32,070 bases of DNA, from positions 1-32,070 of the forward strand of contig JBCCLI010000018.1 in NCBI GenBank assembly GCA_039026975.1, read 5' to 3'. This stretch comes from JBCBKZ01 sp039026975. Its GTDB lineage: Bacteria > Bacteroidota > Bacteroidia > J057. The notes under the pieces are model-generated. The model was not told where the DNA came from. It was given only the letters and a program-made list of their open reading frames with translations, and searched no databases. The position numbers and the translations under genes were made by a program. Below are positions 14,862-24,000 of the stretch, one piece after another. The stretch's first letter is position 1. The number at the start of each line of letters is the position of its first letter.

Positions 14862-17216
14862 ATGAGAAGACTATTACTTTTAGTCAGCATCTGCTTATTG
14901 TGGATGTCAGATATTCATGCTGGAGATATTACTGGAAGAATTCTCAATGAAAATGGTGAGCCATTTGAAGGAGCTGTGGTTAGGATTCAGCGCATTAAAG
15001 TGGGGGCAGTAGCAGATCCGGATGGAAAATATATCATAGAAAATGTAGCAGCAGGTTCTTATACGCTGGAAGCCTCCAGTCTAGGATATAAAACCGTAAC
15101 TAAGGAAGTAGTAGTAAAGGCTTCAGGGACCACTAGGGTAAACTTCACGCTAGAAGCAGATGCTACTGTCTTAAATGAAGTAGTTATCACAGAGAAGTCT
15201 AAAGCCCAGGAGCTTTCCGAAAACCCCATCCAAATTTCTTCTATAAATGTAGTTGCCCTTCAAAATGAAACTGCGGACATAGTGGCTGTACTAGATAGAA
15301 CGGCAGGCGTAAGGGTCAGGCAGTCAGGCGGACTCGGCAGTGAAACTAATATTCAGTTGAATGGCCTCTCCGGTAATGCTGTGAGAATTTACTATGATGG
15401 AATTCCCCTTGAATTATTAGGTGGGGGAATACAATTGAATAATCTACCTGTCAATACCATAGAGCGCATAGATGTATATAAGGGAGTCATGCCTGTGGAT
15501 GTAGGAACAGACGCCCTTGCAGGAGGAATCAATGTCGTATCCAGGCAGGTAAATTACGATTTTCTGGATGCTTCATATCAGGTAGGGTCTTTTAATACAC
15601 ATGTAGGTGCCTTAAATGCTGCCAAAAAATTAGGGGACCATGTAGTTTTCTCCTTCACAGGCTTTTATAACTACTCTGATAACAGTTATAAAATAAGAGC
15701 TAGGCAAATAGCAAATTTTAAAGAGGATACGGTAACAGTAAACCGATTCCATAGTGCACACCAGTCTTCTATGGTTCAGGGAGGGGTAGGCATAATAGAT
15801 GTAAAATGGGCAGATAAATTCTCCTATACTATCAGCTATAACCAGCGGTATGATGAAATACAGCATGGAGTAAGATTGGGGTCAAAAGCTGTAGGAGAAG
15901 CAGACCTAGAGCGGGATGTTCTTCTTCAAACTTTACAGTACAGGAAGTCATTTTTCAAAAAGAAATTGGGCTTATCATATTCTGGGGCCTATGCCTTGGC
16001 TAATGAAGCTATAGATGATTCCACCACTAACGTATACAGTTGGTTTGGGGAAGTAATCCGACAGAATAGTCAGGGAATGGAAGTGCTAGCGCTTCCATCC
16101 TTACGTATGGGAGAGATAGAAACTTATGTGCATAGGTTGAATGTAGTGTATGAGTTTAATGAGAATCAACATATCAAGGCTTCTTCTTTCTTGAGTGATC
16201 AGGAGATAGTAGGAGAAGATCCTATCGCACCCAAAGTAGGAGGGGTAGATCCTAACACTCTTCCATCCTTCCTGACTAGATCCATTACAGGTCTTTCATA
16301 TGAGTCTAAGTGGTTTGATCAGCGGTTGGAGTCCATGCTGTTCGGTAAATACTATTATTATGAACAGAGTACCACTGATTTTAGGCCTTCTGGTGCTACA
16401 GAAGTATTTGAGTTTTCCCAAAAAGATAATGAGACTGGCTACGGGGCAGCGCTTAAATTTACAGTGAAAGATGACTTTTTCTTTAGAAGTAGTTATGAAA
16501 GAGCCATACGTATCCCTACTAAAGAAGAAGTTTTTGGAAATTTTTTGACCATAGAACCTAACTTTTTCCTACGACCTGAGCTCAGTAGTAATATCAACCT
16601 GGGGGGGTACTATAAGCATTCATTCAGTAATTATAGATACGTGTCTCTGGCTTTCAATGCATTCTTAAGAGATCAGACAGATCTCATTAGACTAGAGCCT
16701 GGGAGAAATGAGAATGACCCTGCCCGATTTATCAATGAAGATCAGGTAGATGCACGTGGGATAGAATTGTCCTTGGAAGGGGCTCCCATTAAGGATATAG
16801 AGATTCAAGCTAACCTTACCTTGCAAGAAGCGGTAAGAGATGGTGTACGTAACCTTACGAATACTAATGGAATAGGGAATCCTATCCCCAATATTCCCTT
16901 CACCTTTTTCAATGTCTCAGCTAGGTATCAGTTTAATAATCCTATTTCGAAACAAGATATTGTTACCGTTTTCGGGTACTATACCTATGTAGATGAGTTT
17001 GATCTCATTTTTCAAACTACGCGAAATCTCCAAAATATTATCCCTACCCAGCGCCAGCTAGATGTAGGACTAACTTACAAACTAGCAAATACAGGGCTTA
17101 ATTTTTCCCTTCAAGTGGACAATGTCTTAGATGCAGAAGTCTTTGATAATTTCCGCGTCCCAAGGCCAGGTAGATTCTTTTCATTTAAAATTAGATACTT
17201 ATTTCAGAAATTATGA
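14862..17216 (+). CDS. TonB-dependent receptor, siderophore/haem type
   Basis: This 784-residue outer-membrane receptor has a signal peptide ending near residue 20 (MRRLLLLVSICLLWMSDIHA), a carboxypeptidase-regulatory-like domain at about 22-105 (ITGRILNENGEPFEGA), a plug at about 118-230 (IQLNGLSGNAVRIYYDGIPL; ERIDVYKGVMPVDVG) and a beta-barrel ending in RFFSFKIRYLFQKL. The receptor imports a ferric or haem complex using TonB energy. The ligand is not evident, but the operon partners (PKD-domain surface lipoprotein and PepSY reductase) match the order of XusA-XusB-XusC, the xenosiderophore system known in Bacteroides. Its stop overlaps the next start by 4 bp (ATGA). A good promoter and a candidate operator lie directly upstream. 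Confidence 0.9.
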   Translation: MRRLLLLVSICLLWMSDIHAGDITGRILNENGEPFEGAVVRIQRIKVGAVADPDGKYIIENVAAGSYTLEASSLGYKTVTKEVVVKASGTTRVNFTLEADATVLNEVVITEKSKAQELSENPIQISSINVVALQNETADIVAVLDRTAGVRVRQSGGLGSETNIQLNGLSGNAVRIYYDGIPLELLGGGIQLNNLPVNTIERIDVYKGVMPVDVGTDALAGGINVVSRQVNYDFLDASYQVGSFNTHVGALNAAKKLGDHVVFSFTGFYNYSDNSYKIRARQIANFKEDTVTVNRFHSAHQSSMVQGGVGIIDVKWADKFSYTISYNQRYDEIQHGVRLGSKAVGEADLERDVLLQTLQYRKSFFKKKLGLSYSGAYALANEAIDDSTTNVYSWFGEVIRQNSQGMEVLALPSLRMGEIETYVHRLNVVYEFNENQHIKASSFLSDQEIVGEDPIAPKVGGVDPNTLPSFLTRSITGLSYESKWFDQRLESMLFGKYYYYEQSTTDFRPSGATEVFEFSQKDNETGYGAALKFTVKDDFFFRSSYERAIRIPTKEEVFGNFLTIEPNFFLRPELSSNINLGGYYKHSFSNYRYVSLAFNAFLRDQTDLIRLEPGRNENDPARFINEDQVDARGIELSLEGAPIKDIEIQANLTLQEAVRDGVRNLTNTNGIGNPIPNIPFTFFNVSARYQFNNPISKQDIVTVFGYYTYVDEFDLIFQTTRNLQNIIPTQRQLDVGLTYKLANTGLNFSLQVDNVLDAEVFDNFRVPRPGRFFSFKIRYLFQKL

Positions 17217-18745
17217 GCAGTAATTACCGCAACTATCAGTCTCTACTATTCAGACTGTTATGCCTAAGCGCATTTGTGTTTATGGTAGCTTTAACAGCCT
17301 GCGATGATGATGATGACGATCCTGATCCTGTGGTACAACCCACAGCAGCATTCTCATTCGATGCCAATGAGTTAACCGTAACCTTTAATAATTCTTCCAC
17401 TAGTGCCGTAAGCAGTAGCTGGGATTTTGGAGACGGAAACACTTCTATTGATAGAAGCCCTACACATACGTATGAAGTAGGAGGAACCTATACTGTGAGC
17501 CTGACAGTAGCTAATGGAACCCTCACTGATAATACAAGCCAGTCAATTACTGTAGAGCTAAATCCTGAAAATGTCAGACAGACAAGCGGATTTATGGTGG
17601 TAGGTGTCACGCCTGATAATACTTCTACCTTTGTGAGATATTATGAAGAATTACCCTCAGGTACCATTAACATAGCAGAAGGTACCGCCTTCCAAACATT
17701 TTTCCCGCTATCTATAAGAGATGGGGCTATCTTTTCGGCCAGAACAGATGGATCTGCTGGTTTTGTTAAGATAGGGGTCAATGGAAATGGAGATTTTGTA
17801 GAGGATGGAATCATAGCTACCGTCAGTGATCAGTCTTTCTCTCTGAGAGTAAGAGATAGTGAGTTTGGGGTTTTTCATGACAGAAGCGATCCCAATATCC
17901 TGAATACCTTTAATCCTACTACTATGGATGTTACAGGTTCCATAGATATGACTGCTGCTAATGCCATAGTGGATACAGCTGCGGTACGCTACCAGACTTA
18001 TATATTTAGAGGAGATAATGAAATTTTTGTGCCTACTCGTTTAGAAGCTGGAGGAAATGTACCTAATGTAGTCTTACCTAAAATAGACATTGCAAGAGGA
18101 GAAGTAACAGATGTAGCTGAATTTGAGGGTGCTGGGGATTTAGTCGTATTAAACAGATTTGGGCAGAGATATGTGGATGAGATGGGTAACCTATACTTCT
18201 ATCATGCAGGAAATATAAGCCTTCCCACCATTTCAGGGGCAGTGCTAAAAATCCCTGCTGGTGCGTCTGATTATGACTCAACCTATAACTTTAAGGTACC
18301 TGAAGTTAATAATCCTGGTACGACTGGGACCGGCTCCTTCCTTTCTACTTTTTACTACTATAAAGATAATCAGGGGTTTGCCCTTGTAAATGAGGAGTTA
18401 GACCCAAGAATTTTCCAGCTGGTAGGGGAAAGAGGGGGAATTCAAAATCTTACTGAGGAAGACTTTGACCAGATATTCTTCTGGCTGTTTACCTCTCCTA
18501 CGGGTGCATGGGTGCAGGTAGACTTAGCTGCACAGACCACTTCCAAGATAGATGGGTTACCTCCGTTATCACCCTTTGATGCTTCTAATATGTCCTTTGT
18601 GGGAGGTACACCACACTTTGCTATTGCTAACCCAAGTGTGAATGCTTTCTTCCGCTTAAATGAAGATACAGGATCAGTAGAGAAAGTATTTGATATGGAG
18701 GGAGGAAATATAGTAGGGGTATTTGACTTATCCCTTAATGAGTAA
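17213..18745 (+). CDS. PKD-domain surface lipoprotein, XusB/DUF4374-like
   Basis: This 510-residue lipoprotein has acylated Cys30 followed by six Asp (ACDDDDDDPDP), a surface-export type tail. A PKD domain spans about residues 42-116 and has the hallmark WDFGDG motif and the closing YTVSLTVANG. The remaining 390 residues are rich in short strands with regular spacing (for example FSLRVRDSEFGVFHD and TYIFRGDNEIFVPTRL), which suits a beta-propeller. By position and architecture I compare it with XusB (DUF4374), the siderophore-binding surface lipoprotein encoded next to a TonB receptor and a PepSY protein in Bacteroides; the extra PKD domain is not part of XusB as I know it. It would capture the ligand and hand it to the receptor. 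The DUF4374 link is tentative. Confidence 0.78.
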   Translation: MSSNYRNYQSLLFRLLCLSAFVFMVALTACDDDDDDPDPVVQPTAAFSFDANELTVTFNNSSTSAVSSSWDFGDGNTSIDRSPTHTYEVGGTYTVSLTVANGTLTDNTSQSITVELNPENVRQTSGFMVVGVTPDNTSTFVRYYEELPSGTINIAEGTAFQTFFPLSIRDGAIFSARTDGSAGFVKIGVNGNGDFVEDGIIATVSDQSFSLRVRDSEFGVFHDRSDPNILNTFNPTTMDVTGSIDMTAANAIVDTAAVRYQTYIFRGDNEIFVPTRLEAGGNVPNVVLPKIDIARGEVTDVAEFEGAGDLVVLNRFGQRYVDEMGNLYFYHAGNISLPTISGAVLKIPAGASDYDSTYNFKVPEVNNPGTTGTGSFLSTFYYYKDNQGFALVNEELDPRIFQLVGERGGIQNLTEEDFDQIFFWLFTSPTGAWVQVDLAAQTTSKIDGLPPLSPFDASNMSFVGGTPHFAIANPSVNAFFRLNEDTGSVEKVFDMEGGNIVGVFDLSLNE

Positions 18746-18756
18746 TTACTAGTACC

Positions 18757-19062
18757 ATGGCACTAGCAGTATTGATTGTAGCTTGTATTCTATTGTATGC
18801 CACCTCCCGGTATTTTCCTGTACAGGATATACAGTTGGTGAGAAAGCATAAGAATATCATATTAGTCCTTGCTAGTGCCATTTCTCTTCTCTCCCTTTAT
18901 ATATTTTCCACTTCCTTCCGCTTCGAAACTGCCCTGATGATCTGGTTGGTAGCCTTTATGACCTTGTTATCAGCAGTCATTCTATCCGTAAAAATGAGTA
19001 TAAAGTGGATATGGATGTGGGCCGGTCTATGTATTTTATTTATCTTATGGGATATCCTGTAA
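18757..19062 (+). CDS. Small inner-membrane protein, DUF3325-like
   Basis: This 101-residue protein has three or four hydrophobic helices (about 1-18, 31-50, 55-77 and 82-100) with few charged residues between them. Its size, topology and position directly before a DUF3649-like gene and a PepSY gene recall the DUF3325 proteins of proteobacterial siderophore-reductase operons, although sequence identity is too weak for me to be sure. It begins 11 bp after the PKD lipoprotein and ends 1 bp before the next start. It may be an accessory subunit of the PepSY membrane reductase. Confidence 0.65.
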   Translation: MALAVLIVACILLYATSRYFPVQDIQLVRKHKNIILVLASAISLLSLYIFSTSFRFETALMIWLVAFMTLLSAVILSVKMSIKWIWMWAGLCILFILWDIL

Positions 19063-19063
19063 T

Positions 19064-19339
19064 ATGCCAGCCAAAGCAAAATATTTATCCTCTGGATGGG
19101 TACGATTCAGTAAAGTGATGGCCGCCATTTTCGGTGCTTATGCTGCTACCATGACTGCCCACCTAGCAGCTTCCATGATGTTAGAAGATGATACACCTAT
19201 ATTATTGACTTCTACTTTCTCTGGATTTTTGATGTGGGTGGGGCTTATGGTTATGGTATTTTTCATTAGAAGAGCCTGGATTTCCTGGGCTATTTTATTA
19301 TCTATCACCTTAGTAAGTAGCTTAATCATCTTTCTGTAA
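19064..19339 (+). CDS. Small inner-membrane protein, DUF3649-like
   Basis: This 91-residue protein has three hydrophobic helices (about 15-35, 44-65 and 71-91). The opening VRFSKVMAAIFGAYAAT agrees with the 'R..AaifGgYa' signature I associate with DUF3649, a family encoded beside PepSY and DUF3325 genes in proteobacterial siderophore-uptake operons. The gene starts 1 bp after the previous stop and ends 3 bp before the PepSY start, so the three genes are surely translated from one message. Role: probable accessory part of the ferric-complex reductase; not demonstrated for the family as far as I know. Confidence 0.72.
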   Translation: MPAKAKYLSSGWVRFSKVMAAIFGAYAATMTAHLAASMMLEDDTPILLTSTFSGFLMWVGLMVMVFFIRRAWISWAILLSITLVSSLIIFL

Positions 19340-19342
19340 ATC

Positions 19343-21043
19343 ATGAAAAAGTTAAAAGGCTTAGGTCCTCGTGCATATAATACGCTTTTCCATACGCATA
19401 CGGTAGCAGGGATAGTCATCAGCTTTGGGCTGTTTATTATCTTTTATGCAGGTGCCTATACCCTTTTCTATCATGAGCTTAAGCAGTGGGAAAACCCTGA
19501 CCTACGTCAACCCATGCCTGCCATAGATGAGGTAGATTATGACCTGTTTGTTCAGAAAGTAGATGAAGCTTACAATCTGGATTATACTAAAAGGGTAAAC
19601 GTTTACTTCCCTAGTGAGCATGAGCCCATCATTAAAATGTATGCACAGGGACATACCTCTGATTCCACTACGGAAAGTGTAGCAGTCCACTACAGTCATG
19701 AAGATCAGCAAATCCATGATGCTAAGGAGGAGAAAACTACGCTGGGGAATACCATATATGGACTCCATTACTTCCACCAAATCCCTTTTGTGGGTTTGTA
19801 TCTAGCTGGCTTTGTGGCCTTATTCTTTCTATTTGCCAGTGTTACTGGAATCCTCATACACTGGAGAAATCTCCTGACCAAGTTTTATTCCTTTATCAAA
19901 GAAGGAAAATGGAAACTGATTTGGACCAATGCGCATACCGTTCTTGGCGTGATTGGGTTACCTTTTCAGGTCATGTATGCCATTACAGGTGCCTTTTTCG
20001 GATTGTTGGTGCTGATACTGCTCCCGGCCGTCTTTCTAAAATATGATGGAGATGTAGAAAAGGTATATGGAAAAATCATTCCCTTCTATGGGGTAGAGGT
20101 CAATGAGGAGGCTCCTGCCTCTGATAATTACACCATTGTAGATCTTTTCAAGCAGGTGAAAGCGGATTATCCTGACCATACATTTACTCGTACACAGATA
20201 TTGAATTATGGAAAAGAGGATGCGCTGATTCTATTTGCCTTAGATGATGCAGAAGAGATTCACGCTGCAGGATCTATCGTAATGAATATGAAGAGCGGAG
20301 AGGTAGTGGAAAAGTATAGTCAGTTTCCTCAAAAGCGTACATACAGCTATGCTGTTGTGGACTATATTTTCAAACTACACTTTGCCAGCTTTGGAGGCTT
20401 CTTCATGAAGCTAGTGTACTTTGTGATGGCTATGATTACGGCTTTCATGATTATTAGCGGGGTACTCCTTTGGCGGGAAGCCAGGAATAATAATAGGTAT
20501 ACCTACAAACAAAAGCTATTTCACCACAGGGTAACTAAGGCCTATTTGGCTATTTGTCTGGGGCTATTTCCAGCCTTTGGGGTTCTATTTCTAGCTAACA
20601 AACTAGTCCCTTGGGAAATGGAAGGCCGTGCGGAGCTGGTAGAACAAATCTTTCTCCTTGGATGGCTACTACTTACCATCATGGGACTCTTCTGGAATAA
20701 ATATTCACAGCAAAATAGGAATTATCTGATCATAGGTGGAGTTCTTTCTATCCTCATTCCTATAGCCAATGGAGTAATGACAGGAGGCTGGATTTGGAAC
20801 ATGTGGGGTCCTTATCCATGGGTAGCCTATGTGGATATGTTTTGGCTTTTCGCAGGACTCACAGCCTTACTGCTATCTCTATTTGTGCTGAAGGTGAAGG
20901 ATGATTCTGATAAGCCAAAACCCCCAGTAGAAAAAGTGAAACCTAAGGAAGAAAGATTACCTGTTCCGGAGAAAATAATGACGCCTAACCCTTTGAAGGA
21001 GTTGGTACTTAAGTTTAAATCTCTTAGGTCTACAGGCGCCTAG
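19343..21043 (+). CDS. PepSY-associated membrane protein, putative ferric-siderophore reductase
   Basis: This 566-residue inner-membrane protein has the PepSY_TM layout: a first helix after H17-T-H19 (THTVAGIVISFGLF), a large periplasmic PepSY region, then GLHYFHQIPFVGLYLAGFVA, NAHTVLGVIGLPFQVMYAIT, a second periplasmic region and LHFASFGGFFMKLVYFVMAM ending in GVLLWREARN. Conserved His next to the helices are likely haem ligands in this family. Four extra C-terminal helices (about 405-520) and a charged cytoplasmic tail make it longer than the roughly 400-residue common form; the second copy in this window (24994-26241) lacks them. Homologues such as FoxB-type proteins and XusC reduce or release iron from siderophores in the periplasm. 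It is the last gene of the operon. Confidence 0.9.
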   Translation: MKKLKGLGPRAYNTLFHTHTVAGIVISFGLFIIFYAGAYTLFYHELKQWENPDLRQPMPAIDEVDYDLFVQKVDEAYNLDYTKRVNVYFPSEHEPIIKMYAQGHTSDSTTESVAVHYSHEDQQIHDAKEEKTTLGNTIYGLHYFHQIPFVGLYLAGFVALFFLFASVTGILIHWRNLLTKFYSFIKEGKWKLIWTNAHTVLGVIGLPFQVMYAITGAFFGLLVLILLPAVFLKYDGDVEKVYGKIIPFYGVEVNEEAPASDNYTIVDLFKQVKADYPDHTFTRTQILNYGKEDALILFALDDAEEIHAAGSIVMNMKSGEVVEKYSQFPQKRTYSYAVVDYIFKLHFASFGGFFMKLVYFVMAMITAFMIISGVLLWREARNNNRYTYKQKLFHHRVTKAYLAICLGLFPAFGVLFLANKLVPWEMEGRAELVEQIFLLGWLLLTIMGLFWNKYSQQNRNYLIIGGVLSILIPIANGVMTGGWIWNMWGPYPWVAYVDMFWLFAGLTALLLSLFVLKVKDDSDKPKPPVEKVKPKEERLPVPEKIMTPNPLKELVLKFKSLRSTGA

Positions 21044-21121
21044 TATATATGGCTATTTGTTAGGTAGGGTTGAAAGAAGCGGTTGATCATTCTTTAAGGG
21101 CTGATAGCTATAAAAGATAAG

Positions 21122-21154
21122 AGAGGCCATAGAATATGTCATTCTATGGCCTCT
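21122..21154. terminator. Bidirectional intrinsic terminator between convergent operons
   Basis: Perfect 14-bp arms (AGAGGCCATAGAAT at 21122-21135 and ATTCTATGGCCTCT at 21141-21154) flank a 5-nt loop. Short T-rich stretches follow on both strands. It lies between the convergent PepSY (stop 21043) and TonB receptor (stop 21229) genes. Confidence 0.9.
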
Positions 21155-21228
21155 TTAATATGTTAAGGTTTTACTAAGACTTCAATGGTAGCCTAGTTTT
21201 CCACGCATAGGTATGAGAAAACCTTTGC

Positions 21229-23754
21229 CTAAAAGTCAAAACCGAGCGTAAGAGTAGCATTTCTACCAAAGCCATTTCGGCGTCTGGAAGCAAAGATGGC
21301 CCCAAACTGACGCTGGTCTATTGGAGGAACATAGGTCTCATTAAGAATATTCAGGATCTGTAGGGCTAAGAATGAGTTTACATTACCGAGCTTAAATTGG
21401 TAATTAGCCCCGAGGTCTACAGTGGTAAATCCACGAAGACGATATCCATCAGCTCTGATAGGGTTGCCGTTACCATCAAGATCAGTTTGGCCATCATCAT
21501 CTGAGTCCACCAGGAAGGTAAAGGCACGATCACGATTACCTACTGTAAATAGTTCAGCACTGAATGAGAGCCCATCTATGGAAGGGATGTCATATGAAGC
21601 CCTGATTGAAGTAGTTAGAGGGATCATATCCACTGTAGATCCGGGCTGGAAAGTTCCATCATCTTGTGGATCCACATCAGTTTCTGTAATAGAAAGGGTA
21701 GTACCTACACGAAAGCCTTCAGCAGGAACAGCATCCAGGCTTATTTCAAAGCCATAGTTCCGCTGAGGTGCCTGTACACGCTCTCCAAAACCAGTAGTTG
21801 GGTCAAATCTGATCTGAGATCCGTCCTCAGAGAATGCATAGAATCCAGCTACTCCATAGGCAAGGTTATTTCCTATTTGGCCGCGGATACCCAGGTCTAA
21901 ACTATTCACTATTTGAGGGGAAACAATTTCATCTCCATCGATCTCCACATTTGGCGCTACGTTTACTACCAGGAAGGCTAAACTTGGTAGGGAGAAACCC
22001 TGCGCAAAGTTGGCGTACAAAGTGGTATTCTCAATGAATTCGTACGCTGCTCCCAGGTTAAGTGAAAGTCCATTATTTGAACCTGATCCACCTAGCCTTT
22101 GTAGCCCGGGCTCTACCCTGGTGAAGGTAGGAGTGAAGGGAAGTACATCAAATGAGATAATGTCATATCTGGCTCCTCCTGAAAGGCGTAACTTATCAGT
22201 TGCGTCGAAGTCTACCTGAAGAAATAGGCCTCCACTTGTAAGTTCTGAGGGTGCTCCCTGATCCTGAATACCTCCAGAACCATCAAAGCGGTTCTCGCGG
22301 TCAAAGGGATCATCAGATGAAATGGTAACTGGGGTAGAATCATCAGATCTGAGATACCCCCCACCTAGCGTGACAAGTACTCTGTCTCCAAAAGGACGGA
22401 CAAATTCCGCACGTGCACCATACTGCGTAGCGGCAGTACTGGTCTGGAATAAACCCGGCCATGTGTCAGGGAATCCTCCTCCATTACTTTGCAGGAACGG
22501 ACGGATATCTGCACCTTCCTGCTGGAAGTTAAGGTCGAAGTAATAACCCTGAATCCTGAATACACCTCCCAGAATATCAGTATTCTGATACTGTAAATTT
22601 AGGGCAGTATACTCTTGACTGATAGGATTATCATAGCTGAAGGCAGTTTCTACCCTTTCAGCTACTGCTGCAGCTCCCTCTGGATCAGCAATGACATCTT
22701 CTTCTCTAAGAGTAGGAATGAAGAAGAGATCATTGGGCTCTCTATAAGTTCTGGTCACAGATACATCAATAGACTGAGTAGCCGTAAGGTCATAGCCTAG
22801 CTTAGCAAATACATTATAATCATCATAGTTAGAAGTACCATTAGGACCAATTCTCTCGCCATCTGCTCTGAATTGTCCATTAGTAACTTCAAAGGATCCA
22901 TTTACTAGATATCTGAATTTTCCTAGCGTACCTGATACAGTAGCTGCTGCCCGGTAATCAAGTGCTTCTCCATCCAGGAAGGCACCATCTACCAAGTAGT
23001 TACGGGAGAATAATTGGACATCTACATCAAAGACTTCTTCGCTGGCTCCCTTAGTGAAAAACTGAATCACTCCACCAGGTGCCCCCCCACCGTAGATAGT
23101 GGAAGCACCATAAAGTACCTCTATACGCTCTATCATGGAGGGATCTATATTTCCTAGTACGGCACCTCTAAGCCCTTCATTGGACTGTAAGGGTACACCA
23201 TCAAGTAGAAATAAGGGAGCGCGCCCACGTAGGGTAGCCAAGAATACATTATTTCCAATGGAAGGAGAGGTAAAGTTTGGGATAATCTTTCCCAGGGTGG
23301 CAGAAAAGTCTGAACTCTGACCAGTATAAAATTCAACTGTTTCCTGAGAAACCACATCAATGGCTCTGGGGGTTTGGGAGATATCTTCCTCTCTACGAGT
23401 AGCTGTTATGGCTACTGCACTTAACTGGAGTACATCTTCTCCTAAGGTAAGATCCAGCCGGACTTCACCGTCTTGAGGCACAGAAATGGAGCGTTCTATG
23501 CGCTCATATCCTATAAGCGTAACTACAACTTTTTGGGGTCCTGAAGGAACTGAAGTTAAGGTATACATACCTTCTTTATTCACAACTGCCCCGAGCGTAG
23601 TATTAGCCACTCGGACAGTAGCGCCTGTAAGTATAACATCATCGGTATCAGTAATTGTACCTGTGATGGTACCCGTTTGGGCAAAACCGGATATGACAAG
23701 GAACAATGACATAGCCATTAGTATGAGTCCTTGTCGTAAGGGTTGATAAATCAT
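21229..23754 (-). CDS. TonB-dependent receptor, siderophore type
   Basis: This 841-residue receptor has a signal peptide ending at about residue 25 (VISGFAQ), a carboxypeptidase-regulatory-like domain (about 27-112: TITGTITDTDDVILTGATVR), a plug (about 122-232: RGRAPLFLLDGVPLQS; IERIEVLYGASTIYGGGAPG) and a barrel closing with ATLTLGFDF. The plug wording 'YGasTiYGgGApGGvI' is common in hydroxamate or other siderophore receptors. An extracellular-loop stretch at about residues 750-765 (VDSDDDGQTDLDGNG) has two overlapping calcium-loop patterns, unusual in such receptors. The gene stands alone on the minus strand with its own terminator and a palindrome (operator B) 30 bp before the ATG. It faces the remnant of another receptor. 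Confidence 0.9.
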   Translation of the reverse strand: MIYQPLRQGLILMAMSLFLVISGFAQTGTITGTITDTDDVILTGATVRVANTTLGAVVNKEGMYTLTSVPSGPQKVVVTLIGYERIERSISVPQDGEVRLDLTLGEDVLQLSAVAITATRREEDISQTPRAIDVVSQETVEFYTGQSSDFSATLGKIIPNFTSPSIGNNVFLATLRGRAPLFLLDGVPLQSNEGLRGAVLGNIDPSMIERIEVLYGASTIYGGGAPGGVIQFFTKGASEEVFDVDVQLFSRNYLVDGAFLDGEALDYRAAATVSGTLGKFRYLVNGSFEVTNGQFRADGERIGPNGTSNYDDYNVFAKLGYDLTATQSIDVSVTRTYREPNDLFFIPTLREEDVIADPEGAAAVAERVETAFSYDNPISQEYTALNLQYQNTDILGGVFRIQGYYFDLNFQQEGADIRPFLQSNGGGFPDTWPGLFQTSTAATQYGARAEFVRPFGDRVLVTLGGGYLRSDDSTPVTISSDDPFDRENRFDGSGGIQDQGAPSELTSGGLFLQVDFDATDKLRLSGGARYDIISFDVLPFTPTFTRVEPGLQRLGGSGSNNGLSLNLGAAYEFIENTTLYANFAQGFSLPSLAFLVVNVAPNVEIDGDEIVSPQIVNSLDLGIRGQIGNNLAYGVAGFYAFSEDGSQIRFDPTTGFGERVQAPQRNYGFEISLDAVPAEGFRVGTTLSITETDVDPQDDGTFQPGSTVDMIPLTTSIRASYDIPSIDGLSFSAELFTVGNRDRAFTFLVDSDDDGQTDLDGNGNPIRADGYRLRGFTTVDLGANYQFKLGNVNSFLALQILNILNETYVPPIDQRQFGAIFASRRRNGFGRNATLTLGFDF

Positions 23755-23783
23755 GTAGCAATTGTTAGTGTTAATAATCTTTA

Positions 23784-23800
23784 TTTAGACTAATTCTAAA
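23784..23800. promoter_or_regulatory. Candidate operator B, TTTAGA-N5-TCTAAA
   Basis: The sequence TTTAGACTAATTCTAAA has perfect 6-bp inverted arms around a 5-bp centre. It lies 30 bp before the start codon of the minus-strand receptor gene, probably in its leader or promoter. Sites A (14825) and C (24072) resemble it. Confidence 0.55.
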
Positions 23801-24000
23801 CAACATGATTTATATTTTGTTCATAAAATTGAAAATTCGAAGTTTATATTATATTCTCTATTCACTATTTGTAGACTACTAGAACTCTGTTTTGTGATTT
23901 ATTTCTTCTTGCTATCTCCAATTTTTAGTATTTAGGTACCTAGATACCTGTCATCATAACCCCTAATTTTGGTAGGCTGCCATCTCCTAAAAAGTTATAT

